Shown here in pieces: positions 1 through 11,559 of a stretch of 64,000 bases of DNA. The notes below the pieces were generated by a model that had not been told where the DNA came from, searched no databases, and worked only from the letters and a program-made list of their open reading frames with translations. How positions within the stretch are numbered: the first letter of the stretch is position 1; every line of letters starts with the position of its first letter. Source of the DNA: Salvia splendens (Eukaryota; Streptophyta; Magnoliopsida; Lamiales; Lamiaceae). The position numbers and the translations under genes are program-made. Location: positions 20,171,902-20,235,901 of the forward strand of contig NC_056035.1 in assembly GCF_004379255.2 (NCBI RefSeq), read 5' to 3'.

Positions 1-1985
1 TTCACCCTTTGGTTGTAATACCGGGCTACTTGCTCCTTGTACTTGGCTGCTTTTATGCATGCCAATTCTCTTCTTTCTTCGGCAAGATCTAGCTCGGCTC
101 TCAGTCCGTCGTCATTCATTTCTGCTGAGAAGTTTAGAGTTCGGGGACTGGGTATGCCGATCTCCACCGGAATCACGGCTTCAGTGCCGTACACAAGACT
201 GTACGGAGTTTCACCGCTGGAGGTTGTGGGTGTAGTTCGGTAGGACCATAGGACTTGAGGGAGATTTTCTACCCATTGTCCTTTGGCTTGTTCTAACCGA
301 GCTTTTAGCCCTTTCACCAGGATACGATTTGTTACCTCCGTTTGTCCGTTTGCTTGTGGATGAGAGACCGAAGTGAACCGCTGTTGAATATTCAGCTCTT
401 GGCACCAATTCTTGAACGTCTTGTCGGTGAACTGAGTCCCGTTATCCGAGATGAGGATGTGGGGTATGCCAAATCGGCACACTATGTTCTTCCAGACGAA
501 GTCCAATGCCTTTGAGCTCGTTATCGCAGCTAATGGTTCAGCCTCCACCCACTTCGTGAAGTAGTCCACGGCAACGATAAGGAATTTCATTTGCCGAGGA
601 GCTTGAGGAAGTGGTCCCACTATGTCTATGCCCCATTGCATGAAAGGCCAAGGGCTTTGCATAGTGGATAGATCGGTCTGCGGCATCCTTGGGATATTTG
701 CATGGATTTGGCACTTCGGGCATGTCTTGACGAGCTGCACTGCCTCTTGTACCATGGTTGGCCAATAATATCCCCATCTCAGAACTTTTTTAGCTAAAGC
801 TCTGGCTCCGATGTGGCTACCGCACGATCCTTCATGAACTTCTCTGAGGATGTAGTCCGTCTCTTCTGGTCCTACGCACCGCAATAACGGCTGGAGGTAA
901 GACTTTCTAAAGAGGACTCCTTCATGAAGTTCGTACCGAAGTGCTCGGCACGTGATCTTCCGAGCTTCTCTCTTATCCTCGGGCAATTGTCCTTGATCCA
1001 GATACTGCAAGATCGGCGTCATCCAGTTCGGCGAGCTGGATACTGAATGTACCTCGGCTTCATCAATGCTTCGATGCATTAATTCTTCCGCCTTTGAGCT
1101 CGGATCTGAGGCCAACTTACTTAAGGTATCTGCTCGGCTATTTTCCGCTCTGGGAATGCGGATTATCCGAAAATAGGAGAAACTTCGGCTGATGCTTTGC
1201 GCTTTGTCCAAATACTTCTTCATTCTCTCGTCACGAGCTTCACTTGTACCCAACATGTGATTTACTATGATTTGTGAATCACAATGGACTTTGAGAGATT
1301 TGACGAGCAGACTTTGCGCTAACTGGAGTCCGACCAGGAGGGCTTCGTACTCGGCTTCATTATTAGTAGTGGGGAATAGGAACCGAAGTGAGTAGGTTAC
1401 CTCGTGTCCGTCGGGAGCGACAAGTAAAATACCAGCTCCACTTCCCATCTTGTTTGAAGCTCCATCTACGAATTCGCTCCAGCAGTCCGGCGGCTCTACT
1501 TCGGATTCCAAGGGCTGTGCTAGTTCGGCATTGGCAGAATTCTTCTGTTCGGCAATAACAGGAATTGCTTGATCGAACTTTGCTTCTGCAAGAAAATCTG
1601 CCAAGGCTTGTCCCTTGATGGCTTTCCGAGGTAGATACTCGATTGAGTGTTCTCCCAGCTCTATGGCCCATTTGGCGATTCTGCCTGATGCTTCTGGCTT
1701 GGTCAAAACTTGCCGAAGAGGCAGATCGGTTAAGACGCATACCTTGTGAGCATAGAAGTATGGCCGCAGTCTCCTTGCTGCATTTACTAACGCCAGAGCA
1801 ATTTTTTCCAGAGGTTGATACCTTGTTTCTGGACCTCTTAATGCTCGGCTTGTAAAGTAGATGGGAAACTGCTTTAGGCCTTCTTCTCGTACAAGCACCG
1901 CGCTAATGGTTTGATCGGATGCCGCTAAGTATAAGAAAATCACTTCGGCATCTGTTGGAGAGGGTGGGAGACCGAGCTTTTTAAC
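1..1985 (-). pseudogene. Retrotransposon pol fragment: RNase H plus integrase
   Basis: Read on the minus strand, the sequence is open from about 1985 to the window edge. The first part carries the end of the RT/RNase H connection. A plant-type RNase H follows, with acidic motifs DGASNK, NNEAEYEAL and DSQIIVNH (about 1470-1260). Integrase then shows a zinc-finger-like H/C region ending TCPKCQ, and DD35E residues in WGIDIVGPLP, DNGTQFT and NGQTE, with 35 residues between the second D and E. Protease and the RT catalytic core are missing. The frame is shifted by one base relative to gag, whose stop is at 1993-1995, so the join is not a working gag-pol fusion. Integrase would act on element cDNA; this copy cannot supply reverse transcriptase. 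Confidence 0.85.
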
Positions 1986-1992
1986 CTCTGCT

Positions 1993-3537
1993 CTATGACT
2001 TCAGAGACGATTTGGTCTTCCCGGCAGGGAGAGCGTCAATAGTTAGGATTACTCCATCATATTGCGGCTCGTTATCGTCTTCGGGATCCTGTTGCCTTTT
2101 CGGATCCTGAGGAGCGCAGTTCGCACCTCCCTGCTTTTTGTTCTTTTTCGGCTGCTTGCTTTGGTATTTTTTTAACGTCCCTGCTTTTACAAGGGCATCA
2201 ATGCCTGCAGCCAAATGTCGGCACTCCTCGGTATCGTGACCGTAGTCTTGATGGAAGGAGCAATATTGATCCTGAGGTCGCCGCGCGGCTGATTTCGTCA
2301 TCCGCTTTGGTTTTTCGAACATATCGGAATGTAGTTCAAAAATTTCCGCTCTTGACTTGTTTAATGGTACGAACTGAGCGGGCGGCTTCTCAGGATTGAG
2401 ACGTGGCCCCAATCTGCCTTGTACCGGTGCCCTTTGAATCCTTTCAAAAGGAGTTCGGCGAGGATGTCCCTGATCGCCAAAAGGAGTTCGGCGAGGATGT
2501 CCCTGATCGCTATGATCGGGCTCCCTCCTGTCTCCTCGGGATGAGCTGTCTAAAGACCGTTTGCGACGGTCTGCCTCATCGGCACGGGAGAACTGGTCCG
2601 CAATGTCCCACATCTCTTGAGCTGTTTGCGGACTGCATTCCACGAGCTTTCTGTAGAGAGCTCCGGGCAGGATTCCATTTTGGAATGCCGAAATGACAAG
2701 TAGATCGTTGAGATCATCTACTTGTAGGCATTCCTTGTGGAATCTCGTCATGAAGTCGCTGATTTTTTCGTCGCGACCTTGACGTATAGAAAGCAGCTGA
2801 GCCGAAGTGATCCGGGCTTCCGCTTTCTGAAAGAACCTCTTGTGGAAAGCATCCATTAGATCTCGGTAGGATCTAATGCTGCCTTGAGGAAGGCTGTCGA
2901 ACCACCTTCTGGCGTTCCCGATGAGCAGCTCGGGGAACAGCTTGCACATATGGACCTCATTGAGACCCTGGTTCGCCATATTATACTGATAGCGTCCCAA
3001 GAAGTCATGAGGATCCACTAGCCCGTCATAAGTCATTGACGGTGTCCGGTAGTTCCGCGGCAAAGGAGTTCGGGTGATATCATCCGAGAACGGAGTCTTT
3101 AATGCTCCGTACATGGCGAACCCGATATTTCTTCGGTACGGAGGAGATGGAGTTCTCCTGTGGTTCCGGTACCGAGGAGGAACAGGAACATGTCGGGGTT
3201 GAGGATTCTTTCTCCTGGAAGACACGTCACTACTGCGGTAGTGACTTTCATGTCTGGATGAGGAGGGAGAATCCGCCGTTGTCTTCTCCGGCTGTTGGCT
3301 CTTCTGCAGGAAGGTTAAGAACTCCTCCTGCTTCTCGGCCAAGAACAGCTTGACAGCTTCATTTAAATCGGGCTGTTGGGAAGACTCGGTGCGATGACTC
3401 CTGGAGTGGCTTGTTCCTTCTTCGTGAGAACCGGAGGTAGATGTCTCCCGAGGCCGTTTTTCAGACCTGCGAGCTGGACTAGCTTCCTCACGGTTATCAC
3501 GAACGGTATTACGGGTAGTATGTGATCTGGTATGCAT
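1993..3537 (-). CDS. gag: Gag polyprotein of Tat-type gypsy element
   Basis: An intact 514-residue ORF starting about 75 bases inside the LTR. The N-terminal third is basic and Ser/Arg-rich (low complexity). A retrotransposon gag (capsid) domain follows, with the family pattern DPHDFLGRYQ, then GNARRWFDSLP and a helix ending DAFHKRFFQ (roughly residues 170-240). Near the C terminus is a Cys/His cluster (YCSFHQDYGHDTEEC) like the zinc-binding motif of Tat-type gag proteins. Gag would form the particle that packages element RNA. A near-identical but shortened copy lies at 59851-60927. The last residues may have been altered by the deletion that joins gag to RNase H. Confidence 0.9.
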   Translation of the reverse strand: MHTRSHTTRNTVRDNREEASPARRSEKRPRETSTSGSHEEGTSHSRSHRTESSQQPDLNEAVKLFLAEKQEEFLTFLQKSQQPEKTTADSPSSSRHESHYRSSDVSSRRKNPQPRHVPVPPRYRNHRRTPSPPYRRNIGFAMYGALKTPFSDDITRTPLPRNYRTPSMTYDGLVDPHDFLGRYQYNMANQGLNEVHMCKLFPELLIGNARRWFDSLPQGSIRSYRDLMDAFHKRFFQKAEARITSAQLLSIRQGRDEKISDFMTRFHKECLQVDDLNDLLVISAFQNGILPGALYRKLVECSPQTAQEMWDIADQFSRADEADRRKRSLDSSSRGDRREPDHSDQGHPRRTPFGDQGHPRRTPFERIQRAPVQGRLGPRLNPEKPPAQFVPLNKSRAEIFELHSDMFEKPKRMTKSAARRPQDQYCSFHQDYGHDTEECRHLAAGIDALVKAGTLKKYQSKQPKKNKKQGGANCAPQDPKRQQDPEDDNEPQYDGVILTIDALPAGKTKSSLKS

Positions 3538-3605
3538 TTTTTTGGGGTGGAAAAAGGGTCAAAAATTCGCTTTATCACAAATTTGGTTCTCTGTTTCCCA
3601 CAGAC

Positions 3606-3612
3606 GGCGCCA
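3606..3612 (-). other. Primer binding site core of element 1
   Basis: On the minus strand the first bases after the LTR read TGGCGCCGTCTGTGGGAA, with one base between LTR and site. TGGCGCC is the start of the complement of plant tRNA-Asp 3' ends; the later bases match less well. Confidence 0.75.
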
Positions 3613-3613
3613 G

Positions 3614-4283
3614 TGATGGATCCGCGAATTTTTGATGGTGATGAATGCAGGAAAATGCAGATCACGACTCAGAGATTTTACGTGGTTCGATTTACTGAGG
3701 TAAATCTACGTCCACGGGAAGAAAAGAGGGCAGAGTTGTATTGCTTGATCTGTTTTCTTACAGCTTACAATACAGACTTGCTATTTGATCTTTTATCTCT
3801 AGAGAGCTTCTTAGAACCTTAACCCTATCTATCTGATCTAGGTTCTATTTATACATTGAACCAAGATCGTGGCATGCAGCACTATTTACTAGGCAGTGGA
3901 TGTCGTGGAGATCGTGGCGATCTTGCATGGGTCCACTATCCTGCATGAGTTAAAGACTGCTTGACACCACTAAATAGATCGTGGGTGTAGTGGAGGTGGA
4001 AATCCTGCATGAGTCCACTATCTCCTAGTTCGGTCGAATACTGAGACCGAACTGCTGAATTATTGCCGAGCAGCTTTTGCCGATCTGAGAGTAGAGCTTG
4101 ATGCCGACCTGAGAGCAGAGTTTGATTGGTTGGCTTTTACCGAGCTGTAGGCTGGGGCCGAACTCTTTGGTCGTGCCGAACTGAACTCTGATACTCTTTA
4201 GTCATGCCGAACTGATACTCATTCTTGGGCTTTAGGCTGATGGGCTTTACTGCTGTTGGGCTTGTTTAGTACGTACTCCATCA
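3614..4283 (-). repeat. 5' LTR of element 1 (670 bp)
   Basis: Bounded by the short inverted repeat TGATG...CATCA, with the primer binding site next to it. It shares most of its length with the 760-bp LTRs at 54245 and 61004, but has only one copy of the roughly 60-85 bp unit that those LTRs carry in three tandem copies. This accounts for most of the 90-bp length difference. Confidence 0.9.
3845..3853 (-). promoter_or_regulatory. TATA box in LTR of element 1
   Basis: The minus strand reads TATAAATAG inside the LTR, a strong TATA match oriented to transcribe gag. The same motif is conserved in the other LTR copies (61228-61236). Confidence 0.5.
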
Positions 4284-4398
4284 CAGTTGGTTTTAGTTAT
4301 GCGTTATATACTGCAATAAAATTATATTAGTTTTAAACAAATCTTAATTGTAAGAATGATAGGAGTAAAATAATTTACGTAACACTGAGAATAAGGTA

Positions 4399-4650
4399 CT
4401 CACTCTGTCCGCCATTAGGAGTCTCATTTTTAGGCGGCACGAATTTTAAGACATGTTAAGAAAAATGAGTGGAAAAAAGTTAGCGGAATAGAGGTCTCAC
4501 TTGTATATATTAGTTTTAAATGAAATGTGAGTGAAATAAGTTAGTGGAAAGTGAGACCTTATTACTATTTATAGTAAAAGTGAATCGGGACTCCTTTTCG
4601 CGGACGGACTAAAATGAAAAAACGGGACTCATATTCACGGACGGAATGAG
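4399..4650. mobile_element. Stowaway-like MITE
   Basis: A 252-bp element flanked by TA on both sides. The ends are inverted repeats: CTCACTCTGTCCGCCATTAG at the left, the reverse complement of CTCATTCCGTCCGTGAATAT at the right. TA target duplication and CTCCCTCCGTCC-like ends are typical of Tc1/mariner-related MITEs. Confidence 0.75.
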
Positions 4651-6616
4651 TAAAATACATGACTTATAGATTATCCGGTCATTCCAACTCAAAGAAAAGG
4701 ATCCTGCCAATCTTTTATTTCTAAATTTTTTTTGTTATGAAACGATCCTGCTAATGTGATACTTTTGAAAAAAAACTAATTAAGCGCAAGTATATTATAT
4801 TATACTATGCATTATAAAAATCTTTACCTGTAAAAGGTAATTAGATATGAGGTCATATATTAATAGTATTAATGACAAAATATACTCTATATCCCTTAAG
4901 AGTATGCACTCTTTCTTTTTAATCCGTTGTACAAGAATATGAACTTTCTAATTTTGGAAAACTATTTTTCTCTTTATTGACGTGAGATTCATTTTCCACT
5001 AACAATACTTTAATTACTTTTTCTTTCTAGTTTTCTCATATTTTATCAATTGTGCACTAACTTTCGTGCTTAATCCTATATTTATAGGATGGAAGAAGAA
5101 AAGGAGTATAAATTATTTGATAATTATAAATATGTGCATGGCCGTGCTAGTATATAGTAGTAGAAGAAAACAATGTGATCTTACATGTGGTGTGGGGAAT
5201 AAAAAGTTTAAAGAAAAAAGAAATAATTATAAAGGTGGCATTGTGTAGCATCATAATCTTAAGTGGGCTAACAACCGAATCCATGATGTGTGATTCATTA
5301 TGAGATGTTGGGAGTTGAGCTGCCAATGAACCCTGTTCTATACAATAATATTATCATTACCACAATCAAATCAATATTATTTGCGCATTAAAATATTATC
5401 AGCATCACATTTTCATATTCATTTTTGAGATTCCTCTTGCATTGCGCCGACAAATATTAACTCAATCCAAAAATAGGCAAGGATGTTTACACTCCACATA
5501 TTTTCAGTACTCTTCTTTTAAGTAAATTTACAATTTATGTGATCAAATTTTATATAATTAAAACTGATTTACTTAAGAAAAAATTAATTTATTTATGTAT
5601 TTAATTAAAATATATAAGTGCATATATTACAGTGAACGTGCATAATCCTGTTATATTTGTGTATAAAATTTTTACTTTTTGAGAACCATAAAATGTAATT
5701 AATGAATATTTTAATTCAATTTTGAAAAGCAATAGAGAGACAATTCAAATATAAAAATTAAAAATGAGACTGAAGACTAATAAAATCTTTTTAACTTGTT
5801 CATTAACTATATTTATTATTTTAATATATAATTAATATATCAAATCACTAATATAATCTTATTTGGTTGTATAAAACTTGGTTGTTTATTATCGCTCCTT
5901 CTTTTAATGCCCCTAACTCTTCAAACCAAAATGAATCCGAAATCCTTTTGTTTAGCATCATCATTCTTCAGCCTACCGATGTTATTATTAATTAAACGGA
6001 TAGTTTTGCATGTGAAAATATGAAATCTTGGTAACTATTTTTGGGAACTGCTGAGAATCTGATTATCAAATACTACTATCATTCTGTAATTTAAAGGCAA
6101 TAAGTAAAAAAATTAGTTGGTAAAGAAGTTAAGAAACGGTACAAATTTACATGTAAAGAAAAGGTTAAAAAAAGTCTAGCGTTTTTTTTAGAAGGTAAAT
6201 AAAAAGTAACAAATCAATTATCTTGATAAAGTTAGGTTCGAAAACTATTGGACTGAGTGATTGGGCTACTGTTGAGCGATTAGCCCAAATTCATAGCCCA
6301 TTATCATATAGAATCCTCTAAACTTTTGTAGTGTCAAGCCTACTACTCCCTTCTTCTCATAAAAATAATCTTCATTTTCTATTTTAGTACGTCCCATAAA
6401 AATAGTTTCTTTCTATTTTTGATAAGTCTTTTTCCTCTCTTATAAAGTGGGCCTCATTATCCACAAACAATGAAAATATCATAGCTTTTTAAAATAAAGC
6501 AACTGAACAAATATACGCACATTATCATTTCTGTGGGCACATATGAACAAAACATACCCAGATTTGATTTATTGGGATATCCCAAATAGAAAGGTGAACG
6601 TGTGTTTGGAATAGTA

Positions 6617-6865
6617 TTCCCTCCGTCTCATTGTAAGCGAACGATCTTTATTTTTTGGGTTGTCTCATTATAATGATTTGATTTCCATTTTTTTTAAAAC
6701 AACACATTTAATCTTTCTTTTTTTATTCTCTCCTATTTTATTTTCTTTTTTAATTTGTCTCTCTACTTTTTACCTACTTTATTTTCTTTTCATTTAATTT
6801 AATAAATATCTTTTTTAAAATCTCATATCCAAAAAAATCAATCACTTATAGCAAAGTAGAGAAAG
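6617..6865. mobile_element. Degenerate Stowaway-like MITE
   Basis: Begins after TA with a CTCCGTCTCATTGTAAG-like end and finishes near GTAGAGAAAGTA. The arms can pair loosely but are decayed, so the boundaries are approximate. Confidence 0.45.
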
Positions 6866-7000
6866 TATTACAAATTTAGTACTTCTGAACAATTATATTT
6901 CAACAAAATTTACTAGAAGGTCCTATAACCACATCAAAATCCAGATAATAGTTATTTATATTGATCAATCACAGACTCTTGGGTGCAAATTCGCTTATAA

Positions 7001-7531
7001 GAGCATCCACAGTGGAAGAAGGGAGCCACGACGCACGGAGGGGCACGGTGGGTGTTCCCCTCTACTATGAGGGAGCCAAGATAAGTGGGCGCTATAGGGT
7101 CGTACACACCACCCGACCCTAGATAGCATTTATGAGGCTCTTTGTGACTTCAAAATGAGTGACTGTCCAACAATACTCCAAACTGGAGTCAAGGATACGT
7201 CGAAGATGACCGAGGAGGAGCTCCGACTGAACAATCTCATGTTACGCGTATTCATGAAGAAGATCGAAAAATATTATTAGTTGATTTTATTTTATTTTCT
7301 ATGTAGCCGTAATTTTATTTTATTTTCTATGAATTCGTAATTTTATTTTGTTATCCATGAAGTCGTTGTGTTATATATTTGGTACTCATATTTCAGTAAT
7401 AAAGTAAATTAGTTTAAGAGGCGTGAGGAGAGGACATCCATTATAAAAGTTTTGGCTTGATGAAAAAAAAAGGAAAATGATAATATGACGGAGAGTTTAG
7501 CGTGACAGGAATTATCAGACCGTGAATGCTC
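7001..7531. mobile_element. Non-autonomous PIF/Harbinger-like element
   Basis: A 531-bp element with TAA on both sides (6998-7000 and 7532-7534) and imperfect inverted ends GAGCATCCACAGTGG / GAGCATTCACGGTC. GAGCATCCAC ends plus a 3-bp TAA/TTA duplication are the pattern of the larger Harbinger copies in this window. The interior keeps a short open stretch (about 7155-7280, +) encoding KDTSKMTEEELRLNNLM and ending after KKIEKYY. This resembles the C-terminal tail of the Myb-like/NAM-associated protein that accompanies such elements; that match is inference. Confidence 0.65.
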
Positions 7532-7534
7532 TAA

Positions 7535-8559
7535 TTTGATAAAATAACAGAATAAGTAAATTACTGCCCACAATTCAGCTACTAATTAATTAGTAAGTAG
7601 GTCATTTGACTATAAAGCAAAATGCCTGAAATTGCATCGCGATTAACACATGTCATAACATGTGTTTGGTTAATCTCCCAATACAGATTATCTTATTTCT
7701 GAGAATAGCACCTAGAGAAACCTATTTCTTTATTACACTAAAATTAGACTTGGCCAAACTAGAATATCTTGGAATTAGCATAAGTAAACTATTTAATACT
7801 CAAACACAATAAATATCCATAAAAAAATCCTCTCCATCACTCTCAAACATAAATTCCTGTTTTAAAGAGCCCTCGCATGCATGTGTCATGACAAATAAAT
7901 CAACCAAAAACACATATTTTTATTCTATCTTCACATGGGTCTGGTAAAAGTTTTCAAAGTAAAAATAGGTAAATTTTTACCTCATGACAGAGGTGCAAAT
8001 TATTAATGGTCTGTGGATATCTCTCTGGAATAAGGAAAAAGTAATGAAACTATTGGAATTTTGAGTCATCTCATTTTTTTTATCTCCATTTGTAGATAAG
8101 GAGTAGTAGGTCACAACATGTTATTTTTGTAATACACTGATTTACTTACTTTAGTACTCTATTAGGGCCTATTCAAGTAGTTTCAAATGAAATCTGCCCA
8201 ATTAAATCTGATCCAGATTTAATACTGTTCCATAAAGATTTATTGTATGTGTTTATAGTGTTCAAGATCTCAGAAAGGGTTGCAGATATAGGCTTTTACA
8301 TTTTTTTCTTTTTTGTTTAAAATTTGCCCATTTTCTATACTACCTAATTTGCCCTCATCGTTTTTGACGAGCTTGTCTGCAAATTGATAGCCAAATTGAG
8401 CTGCTATTGAACTTCATTCTCAGACACAAGCTGCACTCCATCTTTGTTCACCAACAAATCACCACCCTTAATCGCACCAGATCCCGTCCTATCATTCAGA
8501 AACCAACAATTATTCCCAAAATCAAACACGCAATTCACCAATCACCACCACATACAATT
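7535..8559. other. Intergenic, no gene seen
   Basis: AT-rich sequence with no convincing ORF or repeat structure. The last 150 bases adjoin the SF1-like fragment and may be its former intron or flank. Confidence 0.5.
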
Positions 8560-8925
8560 CTACGAGTTCATTCGGCTCGTCATCTGCCCACCTCGACTTC
8601 CGCTTCCTCCACCGGTTCCAGAATTTCCATCGCCGTTGGCAACGTTACCATCGTAGCTGGACTCGCTCTGGGGCGGGTCCCACCTAGCTCGCCTCCGCCT
8701 GCGGCTTGTCGTTTCCTCCTCGCCCCCGGAGAAATCTTTGTCAGTGCCGCTGTGCGTGTTCGCGAGACCATTCCCCGACAAAAGAGGCTTCGGGACGGGC
8801 ATAGAAGCATCGGCGGCGGCAGCTCCGTTGTTGGAGGAGTCTAGGGTTTTTTCGAGGGTTTCAGATTGGGGTTCAGATTGGGGCTTAGAAGGGGAATCAG
8901 AGTAATTGGATTGAAGAGTATCCAT
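8560..8925 (-). pseudogene. Fragment of splicing factor SF1 (branchpoint-binding protein) N terminus
   Basis: A 121-codon minus-strand ORF. It starts [12 protein letters not shown], has an acidic Ser/Pro-rich stretch, then [20 protein letters not shown], which matches the N-terminal region of plant SF1-like proteins with its RRRR(S/A)RWD motif. The intact family continues with a second KRKSRW block, a KH/QUA2 RNA-binding domain, zinc knuckles and an RRM. None of these is present here: the frame stops after a Gly/Ser-rich stretch and nothing matching follows on the minus strand. It is best read as a broken-off gene copy. A first exon of a longer gene is less likely, because the next 8 kb on the left holds no more SF1 sequence. 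Confidence 0.6.
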
Positions 8926-9318
8926 TGAATTGGAGGGAGACAGAGCAATTGATGAGATGCAGATATTATGAGATGGAAAGGAAAGAGAGCCGTGAAAATT
9001 TCAAAGGCAAGTTGGTAAGTTCACCTACTATTCTGGATCCGAAATTTGATCCAGAATTCATAAAGTACCCCCTTTGCCTGAAAAGGATTAAGTGTATACC
9101 ACAGATGAACAGTGCGGGCAGGGTAATTAACAACGGGCTTAAGGAGAATCCACCATGGAACTTGAACACCCACCAAGTCCAAGATATGAGCCCATATCTG
9201 CACATTTCAAGGTTCTTGAACAGGCCCTTAGTATGATATCTGATGGAGTACTAAAAGTTTATTTTTTTTTGTACGATTCAGTATACCTGTTTTCACCCTC
9301 GAAACCCTACTACCCTTA

Positions 9319-11215
9319 GGCCACCCGCAACGCGTTACGCGGGTGGCCCGAATCACGTTACGGAGGGACGAGACAAGCGCGGGACGCGTTGCAGCGTCCC
9401 GGCCCGTCACCAACCCGTCCCCAGCACGTCACTCGTTCTGTCTCTCCGAGACGCGGTACGGGACGGCTCCATGCGTGACGCCCACTCGCCGGCCCGCGAG
9501 TGAGATTCGTCACGTTGACGCAATAAATCATTTTTTTTTAAAAATTCGAATTAAAATAAAAAAAATTGGCAAACGGTAATGTTACCGTTTTTATAGCCGT
9601 TTTCAATTTTTATTTTATTTTTTAACTCTATAAATACTCCTAATTCATCCTCATTTCACACACAACTACGCATCTATTCTTCCCAAATCATCTCCATTTC
9701 CTCTCCAATTTTCATCTCAAATCATTTGTCTTTTATTCTTCCCCCAGATTTAATCGATCTCATGGATCCGTATGAGCAAATGCGTCCAATATTGGAAGAA
9801 TCATTTGAAGAAGATCGACGCCGGGAGGCGGAGGAAGCCGCGCCGCCCCAAAGACGCTCCCGGACTTACATCCATCGTAACCGGGAGGAAGCCGCCGCAA
9901 GGTTAGTCCGCGACTACTTCTGCGATAACCCGGTGTGGGGAGATACCCACTTCCGTCACCGTTTCCGCATGCGGCGACCGCTATTTCTCCACATCGCAAA
10001 TACATTGGCAGCCCGTGAAGAGTTCTTCCAAGAAGGGTTCGACGCCGTTGGCCGTCCCAGCCACACAACGCTGCAAAAATGTATTGCAGCAATCCGTCAG
10101 CTTGTGACTGGACAAAAGACGGATGCGTTCGACAAATACCTCCACATTAGAGACATCACTTAGAGAATGTGCTTGCTCCAATTCTGCAAAGGCGTCCGAG
10201 CAGCCTTCACCAACGAATTTCTCTGGAACCCAAGCACGACAGATTGCCAGTTCCTGCTCCGCCTTCACGAAGAAGTGCATGGATTCCCCGGGATGCTTGG
10301 CAGCGTCGACTGCATGCACTGGCAATGGAAGAATTGACTGGTGGCGTGGAGGGGGTAGTACACGAGCGGCCACAAAGGCACCCACCCTACCGTTATACTC
10401 GAGGCCGTTGCCGATTACCGGTTATGGATCTGGCATGCGTACTTCGGGGTCTCTGGCTCGAACAACGACATAAACGTGCTCCACCAATCCGACCTCTTCG
10501 CCAAAGTTTTGGATGGTAAAGCGTCGGCCATAAACTTCACTACTAACAAACGGCGCTATAAAACGGGGTACTATCTTGCCGACGACATCTACCCGAAGTG
10601 GCCAACCTTCGTGAAGACGTGCGCTAGGCCTATGAACGCAAAGCAGGCGCTTTTTGCACAGAAGCCGGAGGCTACTCGGAAGGATGTGGAGCGGGCGTTC
10701 AGGGTTCTCCAAGCGTGCTTCAACATTATCAAAGCCCCGGCTCGTACGTGGTTCATGGAGAGCATGGTCGACATCATGTATACGTGCATAATCTTGCACA
10801 ACATGATTGTCCAAGACGAAGGACCCGAGGCGGGAAATTGGTTCGACCTCGACGCCCCCGGAAGCTCAACCGCCAGTATTCCGCCTCAAAGTGGAGTGCA
10901 TCCGTCTATACAAGAACGGTTGTCTATTCGGGCAAGGACACGTGACTCTTCCGCCCACGCCCAACTCCAAGATGATCTAATGGAGCACATTTGGGCAAAC
11001 TTTGGTGGATGAAATTAAATTATGTATTTTGTAATTTTTTATTAGAATTTTTAATTATGTTTTTTTTTTTTAATTTTTTACGAATTTTATGTTGTAATGT
11101 TATTTTATTTTTAATGAAGTGTGTTTTTTATTAATTGAATTTGTTGGAAAAAATAAAAAAATGAAATTGAATGAATAGTAATTTAAGGAACGGAGGGTTG
11201 CAGGTTCCGTCCCTT
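9319..11215 (+). mobile_element. PIF/Harbinger DNA transposon, right end unresolved
   Basis: The left end follows TTA (9316-9318) and begins GGCCACCCGCAACGCG, immediately forming a hairpin with CGCGGGTGGCC. The body encodes a Harbinger-type transposase. A matching right terminal repeat was not found; the best partial match is GGTTGCAGGTTCC near 11193-11206, so the right boundary is approximate. The lost end and the stop codons in the transposase mark it as dead. Confidence 0.75.
9726..11012 (+). pseudogene. Harbinger transposase (HARBI1-like), three in-frame stops
   Basis: One reading frame of 429 codons covers the whole transposase without frameshift but is interrupted by stops at 10161-10163, 10335-10337 and 10356-10358. 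The N-terminal part carries the RDYF...FRHRFRMRRPLFLHI motif. The DDE nuclease residues are all visible: D in GMLGSVDCMHWQW, D in GSNNDINVL, and E in RKDVERAFRVLQ. The middle stop replaces the Cys of the usual WKNCP motif. The enzyme would cut and insert the transposon at TTA/TAA sites. As it stands it cannot make a full protein. Confidence 0.85.
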
Positions 11216-11559
11216 AGTTAAGGGATGGAGTAAAAAAGAATATAATGGAGCCTGCAAATAGTAATTTAATGGACGGTTAAATGACAGCATTATGTAGATG
11301 ACCATACCGCTACAAATGCTTTTTTATTTGTTTAAATTATGTTCCCAAAGCTGCCGAGCAGGCTTATTTCCTCTCAGTGTCAGTCAATCTCTCTCTCTTC
11401 CCCCACTTTTTTGGCCTTTACTCTTTCTAAATAAATTTTAAAGTAATGGTAGATTTTACAGAGTTTAAGAAAAGCGTTTGTGTTAAGCTTAAAAACAGTT
11501 TCACTACTAGCCAACAAAAACTAGAAACTGTGTCTGAAACTGCAAAAATAGCTTTCCCA

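Larger units (their letters stand above)
1..4283 (-). mobile_element. Ty3/gypsy (Tat-type) LTR retrotransposon, partial, internally deleted
   Basis: Minus-strand element entering from the left edge. In its own orientation it has a 5' LTR (3614-4283), a primer binding site one base inside the LTR, a full gag ORF (1993-3537), then RNase H and integrase coding sequence running off the window. Gag is followed directly by the end of the reverse transcriptase/RNase H region, so protease and most of reverse transcriptase are absent. This is an internal deletion, because the family order is gag-PR-RT-RH-INT. The 3' LTR lies outside the window, so no target duplication can be checked. It belongs to the same family as the element at 54245-61763, from matching LTR ends and near-identical gag. 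Confidence 0.9.
4284..6999. other. AT-rich intergenic region with short DNA transposons
   Basis: No convincing gene. The short ORFs here lack recognisable domains. It contains a complete MITE at 4399-4650, a degenerate one at 6617-6865 and half-copies of similar CTCCCT(C/T)-ended sequence near 4900-5045 and 6345-6490. The rest is unstructured AT-rich DNA. Confidence 0.6.

Noticed and set aside
8407..8844. 145-codon plus-strand ORF
   Set aside because: Overlaps the SF1-like minus frame, which has recognisable SF1 motifs; the plus frame is low-complexity shadow.
11446..11559. Upstream in-frame ATG for GRF
   Set aside because: The extra 38 residues are not family-like, and MDFNLK at 11560 is the usual GRF start.
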